25,311 nt of DNA from Chlamydiae bacterium RIFCSPHIGHO2_12_FULL_49_9 (GTDB lineage: Bacteria; Chlamydiota; Chlamydiia; Chlamydiales; SM23-39). Within the stretch, counting starts at the first letter, position 1. Every line of letters begins with the position of its first letter. This document shows, one piece after another, positions 15,124 through 22,405 of the stretch. The stretch covers positions 514-25,824 of the forward strand of contig MGLY01000047.1 of NCBI GenBank assembly GCA_001794935.1. Reading direction: 5' to 3'. The translations under genes were made by a program, and so were the position numbers. The notes beneath the pieces are model-generated. The model had not been told where the DNA came from. It worked only from the letters and a program-made list of their open reading frames with translations, and made no database searches.

Positions 15124-16054
15124 TCCGATCTACAAAGACTATAGCTGGGGCGGCGATCGGATCGCCCGCAAGTACCTCAGACTCGATATCCAGGGAAGGG
15201 TGGCAGAGTCCTGGGAGGTGTCCGATCGAGCTGAAGGGATGAGCGTTGTCGCCAATGGACAGTTCAAAGGAAAAAAGTTGAGAGAGCTCGTCGATGAGAT
15301 GGGAGAAAATCTCCTCGGCAAAGGGCAAAAGTATGATAAATTTCCTCTCCTTTTAAAAATTTTGGATGCCAAAGAGCATTTGAGCGTTCAGGTAGGTCCC
15401 GATGAGGAATCGGCAAAAACTTTAAAAGGCGAGCCGAGAACGGAGATGTGGGTCGCTTTGGAAGAGGGGGCTGTTTTTGCAGGTCTCAAAAAGGGAGCCG
15501 CAAAAGAGGAGTTTCTAAAGGCTTTGGAAAAGGGAGATCCGGTCGAATTTTTAGAAAAAATCGATCTAAAAAAAGGGGATACGGTATTTATTCCTGCCGG
15601 CAGGATCCATGCGATTTGTGGAGGGAGTTTGCTTTTCGAAGTGCAGCAAAACTCCCAGACGAGCTATCTCATCTACGACTGGAAAAGGATTCAAGAGGAT
15701 GGGAAAAAAAGGCAGATGCACCTCAAAGAGGCGCTCATCGCAGTCAACTGGAATGACAGTTTTGAGACAAAGACGACGCATAAGCGGTTGGAGAGCGATC
15801 TCTACCATCAGTTTATCTGCCTCGGCATTTGCCCTTTTTTCGCAGTCGACCGGTTCGATGTGTTTAATGAGTGGAGAATCCCTGCGATCCCAAAGACTTT
15901 TCAGATCTTTTTTTGCACCGAGGGAAAAGGGGAGCTCACGGGAAATTTTGAGACAGAAAAACTCCTTCCCGGAATGACCTACCTGATCCCCGCCTCTTGT
16001 CCATCCATTACGATTAAGGGAAAATGTGAAATACTCAGAATCAGATTGCCTTAA
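15104..16054 (+). CDS. manA: class I mannose-6-phosphate isomerase, one zinc ligand lost
   Basis: About 316 residues of the cupin-type class I enzyme that interconverts mannose-6-phosphate and fructose-6-phosphate. The start at MYPIRFNPIYKDYSWGG fits the family N-terminus; an upstream GTG at 15071 would add 11 residues from inside the YihY gene. Zinc in this family is held by Gln and His of QVHP, a Glu of KxExW and a His of GxxHA. Here Q96, E114 (TEMW) and H169 (GRIHAI) are kept, but the motif reads QVGP, so the first His is Gly98. The sequence is otherwise well conserved, so this is either a reorganised metal site, a non-catalytic relative or a sugar-binding protein. It overlaps both neighbours. 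Confidence 0.85.
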   Translation: MYPIRFNPIYKDYSWGGDRIARKYLRLDIQGRVAESWEVSDRAEGMSVVANGQFKGKKLRELVDEMGENLLGKGQKYDKFPLLLKILDAKEHLSVQVGPDEESAKTLKGEPRTEMWVALEEGAVFAGLKKGAAKEEFLKALEKGDPVEFLEKIDLKKGDTVFIPAGRIHAICGGSLLFEVQQNSQTSYLIYDWKRIQEDGKKRQMHLKEALIAVNWNDSFETKTTHKRLESDLYHQFICLGICPFFAVDRFDVFNEWRIPAIPKTFQIFFCTEGKGELTGNFETEKLLPGMTYLIPASCPSITIKGKCEILRIRLP

Positions 16055-16739
16055 GCGGCTGTTTTGTTGGATCTATGCAATGATCCTTGAGATTTTTGGT
16101 CTTCTCGGCGTCATTTTTTCAGCTTTGATGATCCTCGTTCCCTCTTACCGCAGACCTGCTGGCAAAAAAGAGGGCATCCCCATTCTTCTCGCCTACGGCT
16201 ATCTCAACCACATCGGCGTTTGGGTCATGCAGAGAAAGAGGCTCTCTCAAATGGGGCTCGGCCCTATTTACACCGTTCCTTTGGCCTCTCCCTTTAGCTC
16301 GATTGAAAAGCATGCGGAGAAAATCTTCGATGAGATCGAAAGAAGAGGCTTTCACAAGGTCATCCTCGTCGGCTATTCGATGGGAGGGCTCGCATGCGCC
16401 CATTATATGACAAAGCATCCGGAAAAAGTAGCCAAAGTGATTGCGATCAGCTCTCCTTTCCAGGGAACCCTCATGGCTTGGGTCGCTCCTGGAAAAAACG
16501 GCGCTGAAATGCGCCCCGGCTCCCCTTTTTTAAGAAAGTTGGTTCCTCATCTTAAAAACGCTCCTCTTTATTTCATCGAATCGGAATGCGACGAGATTGT
16601 TCAGCCGAATGCCTCAAAGGTTTTTGATATTCCTCAAGGACATCTCTTTCTCATCCGAAATCTCGGGCACGCAGGGTTGATCTTTTCAAAAAGAGTCTCT
16701 GATAGGATCGCCCATTGGATTAAGAACCTGTCCCAATAA
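16026..16739 (+). CDS. alpha/beta hydrolase, lipase/esterase-like, membrane-anchored
   Basis: 237 residues with an N-terminal hydrophobic anchor (about 14-38) and an alpha/beta-hydrolase fold. The nucleophile elbow is GYSMGG with S118. D189 in the ECDEIV turn and H215 in NLGHAGL complete a plausible triad. An early AYGYLNHIGVW segment fits the oxyanion region of small lipase-like proteins. The substrate is unknown; an acyl ester or lipid is likely. I use the GTG at 16026, which has AAGGGAA just before it; an ATG at 16079 would shorten the anchor. The last four codons and the stop (NLSQ then TAA) are supplied by the palindrome at 16724, so the native C-terminus has been replaced. Confidence 0.82.
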   Translation: MKYSESDCLKRLFCWIYAMILEIFGLLGVIFSALMILVPSYRRPAGKKEGIPILLAYGYLNHIGVWVMQRKRLSQMGLGPIYTVPLASPFSSIEKHAEKIFDEIERRGFHKVILVGYSMGGLACAHYMTKHPEKVAKVIAISSPFQGTLMAWVAPGKNGAEMRPGSPFLRKLVPHLKNAPLYFIESECDEIVQPNASKVFDIPQGHLFLIRNLGHAGLIFSKRVSDRIAHWIKNLSQ

Positions 16740-16894
16740 AATTTTTCGTCGATTTCTGGGATTATTTTGGCCGATTTTCGATTGTTTTCGCGGGGGCAAT
16801 ATACTGCCTGTCGATATGGCCCCCGCGAAAACAATCGAAAAGTCGGCTCAAAAGAACCCAGAAATCGACTGAAACTTTTTATTGGGACAGGTTC
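16724..16894. repeat. 171-bp near-perfect palindromic (MITE-like) element
   Basis: Left arm 16724-16802 and right arm 16814-16894 are inverted copies about 80 bases long with only a handful of mismatches and short gaps, closing on an 11-base loop. The tips read GAACCTGTCCCAATAAAA, which resembles insertion-sequence ends. There is no internal gene. AA flanks both ends, possibly a 2-bp duplication. It provides the stop codon of the hydrolase and two bases of the TGA of the opposing gene. It would form a very stable hairpin on either transcript and could serve as a bidirectional terminator. Confidence 0.85.
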
Positions 16895-17285
16895 AACGAA
16901 TAGAAGCAGTTTCTCCCTCGATCGAGATTTGGAGCCAAAGGTCTCTCGGATCGACCGTGACTTCTTCTTCATGGGATACTGTTCTTGGCCAGACGAGCTT
17001 ATCTCTTTTCACCTTCCATCGCAGCTTGTACTTCCCGGGAAAGACTTGAAAGCTCGCAGTAGCCCTATATCCGTGCACATCTCTCGGCTTTAGAGGGATG
17101 GAAGCGCCGTCAAACTGAACCGATTCGATCTGAACGCCCGCAGGAGTGGGGCTGTCATGGACGATCACTTCGACTCGGACGGTTTTAGGGCTTCCGGGAA
17201 CGGGAGAGGTGGGTCCAAGATAAGTATTTTGGGCTGTCAGAGCGCCAAAGGCAAGGAGGGATAAAAAGAAGAAGAGCCGGTCCAT
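16893..17285 (-). CDS. small exported protein, unknown function
   Basis: 130 residues with a Sec signal peptide (1-18, ending LTAQ) and a body rich in alternating hydrophobic residues that suggests a beta-sandwich. Recognisable features are a Pro-rich start (GPTSPVPGSP), a central VQIESVQFDG strand and a basic KYKLRWKVKRDK strand. I do not recognise a family. The gene is divergent from 17389-18198, which is also secreted and beta-rich, so the two may belong together. The TGA stop is formed by the tip of the adjacent palindrome. Confidence 0.72.
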   Translation of the reverse strand: MDRLFFFLSLLAFGALTAQNTYLGPTSPVPGSPKTVRVEVIVHDSPTPAGVQIESVQFDGASIPLKPRDVHGYRATASFQVFPGKYKLRWKVKRDKLVWPRTVSHEEEVTVDPRDLWLQISIEGETASIR

Positions 17286-17292
17286 AACTTGG

Positions 17293-17321
17293 ATCTAATC
17301 AGGGCGCTCAATTTTCTTCAA
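17293..17321 (-). promoter_or_regulatory. possible promoter, leaderless start
   Basis: Read on the minus strand: TTGAAG (17321-17316), a 17-bp spacer and TTAGAT (17298-17293), seven bases before the ATG at 17285. The mRNA would begin at or next to the start codon. The -35 box falls inside the hairpin at 17302-17327. Confidence 0.4.
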
Positions 17322-17327
17322 GCGCCC
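17302..17327. other. 7-bp GC inverted repeat between divergent promoters
   Basis: GGGCGCT (17302-17308) pairs with AGCGCCC (17321-17327) around a 12-base loop. It overlaps the likely -35 region of the minus-strand gene and lies just upstream of the plus-strand promoter. It could be an operator for both genes. Confidence 0.35.
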
Positions 17328-17336
17328 CCGAATTTA

Positions 17337-17365
17337 TTGAAAAAATAAGATGAACGGGATATGAG
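17337..17365 (+). promoter_or_regulatory. sigma70-like promoter
   Basis: TTGAAA (17337-17342), a 17-bp spacer and TATGAG (17360-17365). The predicted transcript begins near 17372, 17 bases before the ATG at 17389. Confidence 0.4.
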
Positions 17366-17388
17366 GGATCTTTCTAGCTGGAGTGCTT

Positions 17389-18198
17389 ATGAATCTGGTT
17401 TTTGCGGCTGCTATTTTAGCAATGTCCTTCGGGGCCAATAAGGCAGCGATGCCCGAAAAAGATGATCTTCGGATCATGCCTGTTGTGAAAACTCCAGAGT
17501 CGAGCACTGTTGTTTTAAAGATTGCGATTCCTGCAGAGGGGACGGTATTGAGAAGCAATCCGGTTTGGATCCAATTTCGGATCGACGGCTACGCGCTGGG
17601 GACAAACTCTCAATTTGCCAGAGCTGATGAAATTGTCGGAACAGATATGGGGCAGACAATCCATGTAGTGATCGATAACGAGCCCTATTTTCCGGTCAAT
17701 GAACCTGCGATTGATCCATTCAATGAGGAAGGATTTTACTACGACACGAGCTATAAGTTCGAGATCCCTTATAGGCTGAGCGAGGGGCTGCATGTAGTCA
17801 GGATGTTCCCCGCCCGCTCTTTCGGAGAGGCTTTGAAAGGGGAAAATACTTTTTTTGCCACCTACTTTTATGTGGGAAGTCAAAAGAAAAATCCGGGCCT
17901 CAACATCAATGGGCCCTATCTGACCTACAACGAGCCGAGCGATCAGCTGCCGCTCAGCGCAGGAAAGCCGGTTCTTCTCGATTTTTACCTGACGAACTGC
18001 GAACTCTCCTCAGACGGATATAAAGTGAAAGTCACAATTGACGGGAAAAACAGGAGAACCCTCACTTCGTGGCAGCCCTACTATATCTACGGGCTTGGCA
18101 GGGGGCGCCATAAGGTGCGCCTGCAGCTCATCGACCAAGACGATGCAGTGGTGCCCGGCGACTTCAACGATGTGCAAAGAACCATCATTATCCGATAA
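17389..18198 (+). CDS. secreted beta-rich protein, unknown function
   Basis: 269 residues from the ATG at 17389, preferred because GGAG lies about eight bases upstream. A GTG six bases earlier is possible. An N-terminal hydrophobic stretch (about 3-16) is a signal sequence. The body shows two similar beta units with matching phrases: PAEGTVLRSNPVWIQFRIDG then EGLHVVRMFPARS in the first, and PLSAGKPVLLDFYLTN then GRHKVRLQLIDQDD in the second. This suggests an internal duplication of an Ig-like or carbohydrate-binding-like fold. No family recognised. The stop lies just before the hairpin array 18207-18399. Confidence 0.75.
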   Translation: MNLVFAAAILAMSFGANKAAMPEKDDLRIMPVVKTPESSTVVLKIAIPAEGTVLRSNPVWIQFRIDGYALGTNSQFARADEIVGTDMGQTIHVVIDNEPYFPVNEPAIDPFNEEGFYYDTSYKFEIPYRLSEGLHVVRMFPARSFGEALKGENTFFATYFYVGSQKKNPGLNINGPYLTYNEPSDQLPLSAGKPVLLDFYLTNCELSSDGYKVKVTIDGKNRRTLTSWQPYYIYGLGRGRHKVRLQLIDQDDAVVPGDFNDVQRTIIIR

Positions 18199-18206
18199 AA
18201 GAGAAC

Positions 18207-18399
18207 GCCGATCCTGTTTTTATCAGAAAAAATAACAGGATCGACGCTAGCGCGTCGGCAGGATCCCGCGAAGCGCGGGGCAGGATAAGAAAGATTGGCA
18301 GGAAGATCATCCTGCCCTTGGGACAGGGGCCCTAAAAATGTTTCATTTTTAGGGGCTCGAGGATCTTGTATCGGCGCCTCGCCGATCCTGTTTTTATCA
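18207..18399. repeat. array of six stem-loops bounded by a 19-bp direct repeat
   Basis: An identical 19-bp sequence (GCCGATCCTGTTTTTATCA) marks both ends, at 18207-18225 and 18381-18399. Between and overlapping them are stems 18209-18218/18234-18243, 18242-18247/18252-18257, 18265-18270/18274-18279, 18297-18303/18310-18316, 18330-18340/18344-18354 and 18370-18376/18380-18386. The motif CAGGATC or its complement recurs. The array fills the gap between two convergent genes, and its right repeat supplies the TGA of the 701-residue gene. There is no reading frame of interest. Confidence 0.8.
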
Positions 18400-20502
18400 A
18401 TTATTCGCCCGAGAGCTCCATTCGGAAAGGGCTGTTTGGAGAGCCTCTTCAAAAGTGGCGGCCTCCACTGTTTCCGATCGGAAGACAAACCCGAGCAAAA
18501 AGCCCTCCTCGACCTGGATCGAGCTGCTCGTCAGATTATGGGAAGAGATTTTGAGCCTTCCGATCTGACCCACAGCCTCCTCTTTGAAACTCGAATTGGA
18601 CGCGAGAATAAAGCAGATGTAAAAGCGCCCATGGCTTTTTGAAATCAGTTGGTGCGTTTTCCCTTTAAGGCCTATGTCCAAAACTTCTGTCAGGAGCTCA
18701 AAGTGTTTTGCGAGGAGCGAAGGATCGTGGATCGTCTGCATGACGGCCGGGCGGAGGGAATAGAAGTAGCTCTCGAGTAAAAATTCAAAGGTTTGAGAGA
18801 GTGCGCCTACTTCTTTTCGAAGAAGGGTAAACGCCTCGTCTTGCTTGACGATCATCCCTCCGTTAAAATCCCTAAATTCTCCCAAAGCCTGGGTGAGCTC
18901 CGACACAATTTTTTGCCTTGCGCGCAAAAGATCGACCGAGTAGTTCGGGCGGAAGAAGGAGGACTTTTCTAAGCTCGCTCTAAAAATCGCCGCTTCTTTA
19001 GGGTACTTTTGTTTTAAATGGCCAACGATCCGGATATCGTCGATATCGACTTTTAAGGAACTGGACACCCGTCTTAAAAGCTGGCTTAGGGGCTCTTTGC
19101 CCGCTCGGAGAAGGCGGACTGCGATTACCGTGAAGGTGAGCGAGACGTCGCTTTGCTTCTCGTAGTGGATGCTCACCTGGGGCAAATCGCGCACATACTT
19201 GATTTGCTTGCTGAGGAGAATGAGGTTGCGGATCAGCTCCTCTTCATTTCTCGGCATGAAGGTGGGGTGGACTACATTTTCAATCTGGCGGATGAGCTCG
19301 GTCGGCAGTTTTTGTCTGAGCTGTTTGATTTCGGTTTGGGTAAATGGCGTCTGGTTGGGGAGTTTGATTTCGAGGTAAAAGAAGCGGATTTTATCGTGGC
19401 GCCGGTCATTGATGAGAGACTCTTCTACGTAGGCGGCGTTCGGCAAGCAAGATCGGATCGCTTCCAAGAGATGGCGGATCTCAAATCTTTCAGTCTCTTT
19501 TAAAAAATTCATTCCGATGAGGATCGCTGCGATTGGCTCTTTTTCGTTGAATGCGCTTTTGAGAACTTTGATGCTGAGGTGTCTTTCAAAGGGAGCTTTT
19601 CGGATCTTTTCCTGAAGGATCTTTTTAAATAGGTATTGGTATGCGATCACGCGGCTGATATGGCGCGATTCTCTTTTTGCCGAAAAGGCATCGGTGAAAA
19701 GGATTGTAAAGTGGGTCATCTCATAGTAGACGTCCCGATCGAAAGCCTTTGGTCTGGTGTGGAGGAGATAGGAGATATTTTTTTTCACCTCGCTGATTTT
19801 TTCCTCCGCGCTGAGCTTTGTGATAAATCCTTGCATCTGATCGTAGAGGGAATGGTTTGTCCCGCTAATCGGATGGTTTAAAAGAGAGGAGAGATTTTCC
19901 TGGATGATCAGGTTTTTCAGTTCGGGAGAGAGGCTTTTCAGCGATGTGATGTATCTCGCATGATACACCGACATCATATTGATCCTCATCTCCTCGATCA
20001 ACCGGGGAAGATTTTTTCGGATGACAAGGAGATCTTCTTTCGTCTCAATCGATACGATCTCCCTACAGACGTAATACTCGGGCGACTCGGGGTGGGTAAA
20101 CTGAAAGTTGAGACCCAAATTGCCCGCCATGCTGAGCTGTTTGCCCGGGATGAGCCAGCGGCTTAAAGAGTCCACGACGTACCTTCCGACGCCATGCGTA
20201 TATTCTCCCGGACAGAGATAGGTGATCGAAACGGAAGTCGCTCCATCGTCCAGCTTCGAGTGAACGATGAATGGCAGGAGGCGGTTCAGCTTGTAGTAGA
20301 GGGAGCCGGGAGAGGGAAGATCCTCGGATGATCTGATTTCCTGCCAGAGGGCATCTGGAATCATCCCATCGACAATTTGCTGCATTGTATTAAGAAAGGA
20401 AAGGGAAGCGGGATCGGAAAATCCGTTCAGCACGCTGGGCGCTTTAATCTGGAAGTAGTAGGAGAGGGGGGTGATTTCGGCCAAGTTTTTGGGAAGAGTC
20501 AT
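18397..20502 (-). CDS. large cytosolic protein, unknown function
   Basis: 701 residues with no signal peptide and no membrane helices. I do not recognise a family. The N-terminal half is mixed alpha/beta, with a THGVGRYVVDSLSRWL segment near 103-118. The middle (about 200-330) is strongly helical and charged, and the C-terminal half alternates helices with strands. A weak internal similarity (LNFLKETERFEIRHLLEAI and later TFEFLLESYF-type helices) is not enough to claim a repeat. There is no clear ribosome site before ATG 20502. It stands alone between a hairpin array and the OppA-like gene. It is a real gene by length and uniform codon use, possibly lineage-specific. Confidence 0.78.
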   Translation of the reverse strand: MTLPKNLAEITPLSYYFQIKAPSVLNGFSDPASLSFLNTMQQIVDGMIPDALWQEIRSSEDLPSPGSLYYKLNRLLPFIVHSKLDDGATSVSITYLCPGEYTHGVGRYVVDSLSRWLIPGKQLSMAGNLGLNFQFTHPESPEYYVCREIVSIETKEDLLVIRKNLPRLIEEMRINMMSVYHARYITSLKSLSPELKNLIIQENLSSLLNHPISGTNHSLYDQMQGFITKLSAEEKISEVKKNISYLLHTRPKAFDRDVYYEMTHFTILFTDAFSAKRESRHISRVIAYQYLFKKILQEKIRKAPFERHLSIKVLKSAFNEKEPIAAILIGMNFLKETERFEIRHLLEAIRSCLPNAAYVEESLINDRRHDKIRFFYLEIKLPNQTPFTQTEIKQLRQKLPTELIRQIENVVHPTFMPRNEEELIRNLILLSKQIKYVRDLPQVSIHYEKQSDVSLTFTVIAVRLLRAGKEPLSQLLRRVSSSLKVDIDDIRIVGHLKQKYPKEAAIFRASLEKSSFFRPNYSVDLLRARQKIVSELTQALGEFRDFNGGMIVKQDEAFTLLRKEVGALSQTFEFLLESYFYSLRPAVMQTIHDPSLLAKHFELLTEVLDIGLKGKTHQLISKSHGRFYICFILASNSSFKEEAVGQIGRLKISSHNLTSSSIQVEEGFLLGFVFRSETVEAATFEEALQTALSEWSSRANN

Positions 20503-20584
20503 ACTGAACCGGTTAAGCTTGCGGTTGTTTATCCATTTTTGATGCAGGATTTATGAAATATTCATGATATTTTTTGCAATTGTT

Positions 20585-22345
20585 TTATTTTACGAAGCAC
20601 TTTTCGAAGAGAACGCCGCCGCTTGGCGTTGTCGTCAAAGAGAAAAGCCTTGGCGACGAGAGGCTTGGATTGCTCCAGTGGTAAAGGGGGGCCAGCGGCA
20701 TCTCATCTGCCAAAAGAGCCTCCGCTTCTTCTAAAAGTTCAAACCTCGCTTTGAGATCATTTTCGAAAGAGGCTGCATCTAAAAGTTTGGAGTATCTCTC
20801 ATTTTCCCAGCCGGGGTAATTTTTGGGGTTATGCCGATCTTTGAACCTCTCTAAAATATTGATCGGATCATGGAACTGGGCGATCCAACAGGCAAGGGAA
20901 ATTTGGTAGTCGCGCCCGTGAAGTCTATGCATGTGAGTTTTATAATCGATGAGCTGCAGCTTCACATTGACTCCAAGCGTCTTTTTCCAGTGGCGCTGGA
21001 GCGTCTGAGCAACCCTTTTGTCGATTTGCCCGGGCTTAAATGAGAGGGTGATCTCGTTTAGAGTCTCTTTTGAGATCCCAAGTTCCTCGAGCCCTTTTTC
21101 GAAGTGGATCCTGGCCACTTCAGGGGCATAAGAGGGGATGAGAGCTTTGTTTTGGTTTTTAAAAAGAGTGGGGGGAAGACACCTTGTCGCTGGAAGCTGG
21201 CCCATTTGAGTGACTTTTTCCACGATCTCTTTTCGGTTGATCGCGTAAGAAAAAGCCTTTCTCATATGCCTATTTGAAAAGGGAAAGGTTTCCGTATTGA
21301 ACGCGCAGAAAGTGGTTGCGGCGCATGGGTGGAACTGGAGCTCTTGCCGCTTTTTCAATTTCTCCAATGCGTCGGGAGGAAGGGGAGAGAGGGGAGCTCC
21401 CATCCAATCGATCATTCCCCTTTCGAACATCTGAAAGGCCGTTGTCTCATCGGAGATGATCCGGATATGGATCTCATCGAGCGCCACATTTTTGGCATTC
21501 CAATAAGACTCATTTTTGACTAGAACGATCTCTGAATTCGGGATCATTTTTTCAATTCGAAAGGGGCCGCTTGCGATGAGATCGAGTTTCTTTTCCCACT
21601 CGGGATTTTCCCGATCAATATCGGAGGGGACGGGAAGAAAAACGGGAAATGCAGTCAGCGAGAGAAAGTAGGGGGTGGGCCTTTCAAGGGTGATTTGAAG
21701 GGTCTTTTCATTCAATGCGCGCACCCCCACTTGATCTAAATCCATCTCTCCTTTGGCGCATTTTTCCCCATTTTGAATGGGATAGAGAAGATAGGGGCAG
21801 AGCGAGGGAAATTTGGGATTGAGAATTGTTTTCCAGGACGATTCGAAGTCGTAGGCGGATATCCGCCTCCCATCTGTCCAAAAAGCCTCTTTCAGTCGAA
21901 AGGTGTAGACTCTCTTGTCCTCTGAAATCTCAACGCTCTCGGCCAAGGCCAGCTCAACTGTGCCGTCCGAAAGACACCGGGCAAGACCCTCGTAGACCAG
22001 GCAGATCAGAGTCGATGAGATGAAATCGCCCGACTTTCTTGGATCGAAAGTGGCCGGCTGGATATGGAAGGAGATATTTAGGCATCGCTCTTTTTTCTCC
22101 TTCGGAGTCGAGCATGCTGCGAGAAAAACAAAAGGAATCAATATCGAGCCAATTGCAAAACTCTTCGCCCCGCAAAAACGTCCTTTTGACGCCAGTTGCG
22201 ACCCCACCTCCTCGCCTGCCCCCTTGGGCAGGCCGCCGTCGGCGGGGTTCGGGCGGGAAGCTCCCGCCCTCGCAACTGACCTCAAAATCCCCGTTTTTTC
22301 GTGGGCGTGGAGTTTTGCAATTGGCTCTACCCTTAGAAAGATCAT
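20585..22345 (-). CDS. OppA-like oligopeptide-binding lipoprotein
   Basis: An SBP_bac_5 family solute-binding protein, about 510 residues after the lipobox. It should capture peptides outside the inner membrane for an ABC importer. Features: lipobox LAAC with the modified Cys at residue 78 of the longest frame, LVYEGLARCLSDG, WTDGRRISAYDFESSWK (family W-T-DG-x-x-V-x-A-x-D-F motif), a middle ASGPFRI-x-KN-x-YWNA block, RKAFSYAINR, and a C-terminal D-x-A-x-x-E-x-x-A-R-x-x-L region. The start is unsure. The only ATG (22345) puts 60 residues of palindrome-encoded sequence before the signal peptide. A GTG at 22207 gives a normal 30-residue lipoprotein signal, but its GAGGAG is directly adjacent. 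No opp permease or ATPase genes are nearby. Confidence 0.85.
   Translation of the reverse strand: MIFLRVEPIAKLHAHEKTGILRSVARAGASRPNPADGGLPKGAGEEVGSQLASKGRFCGAKSFAIGSILIPFVFLAACSTPKEKKERCLNISFHIQPATFDPRKSGDFISSTLICLVYEGLARCLSDGTVELALAESVEISEDKRVYTFRLKEAFWTDGRRISAYDFESSWKTILNPKFPSLCPYLLYPIQNGEKCAKGEMDLDQVGVRALNEKTLQITLERPTPYFLSLTAFPVFLPVPSDIDRENPEWEKKLDLIASGPFRIEKMIPNSEIVLVKNESYWNAKNVALDEIHIRIISDETTAFQMFERGMIDWMGAPLSPLPPDALEKLKKRQELQFHPCAATTFCAFNTETFPFSNRHMRKAFSYAINRKEIVEKVTQMGQLPATRCLPPTLFKNQNKALIPSYAPEVARIHFEKGLEELGISKETLNEITLSFKPGQIDKRVAQTLQRHWKKTLGVNVKLQLIDYKTHMHRLHGRDYQISLACWIAQFHDPINILERFKDRHNPKNYPGWENERYSKLLDAASFENDLKARFELLEEAEALLADEMPLAPLYHWSNPSLSSPRLFSLTTTPSGGVLFEKCFVK
22146..22327. 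repeat. 182-bp palindromic element with three internal hairpins
   Basis: Perfect 18-bp terminal inverted repeats (22146-22163, 22310-22327) are followed inward by an imperfect continuation and a second perfect stem (22193-22201/22270-22278). Inside sit three GC-rich hairpins: 22214-22221/22226-22233, 22233-22237/22241-22245 and 22251-22258/22262-22269. The whole would fold as a cloverleaf. It covers the start region of the OppA-like gene and stays open in that frame. The GC content is clearly higher than its surroundings. Confidence 0.8.
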
Positions 22346-22405
22346 GCGGGTACAATCTTGCGGACAAGAGCCTTTTCTGTTAAAGGAAAAAGAAAGAGAG
22401 GGAAT

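Noticed and set aside
22214..22269. GC hairpin cluster as a terminator for the oppA-like gene
   Set aside because: It lies at the start of that gene, not the end, and no U-run follows on either strand.
22358..22405. TTG start for holin-like copy 1
   Set aside because: It adds 16 mainly basic residues without a ribosome site; the GTG at 22406 has AGAGAGGG just before it.
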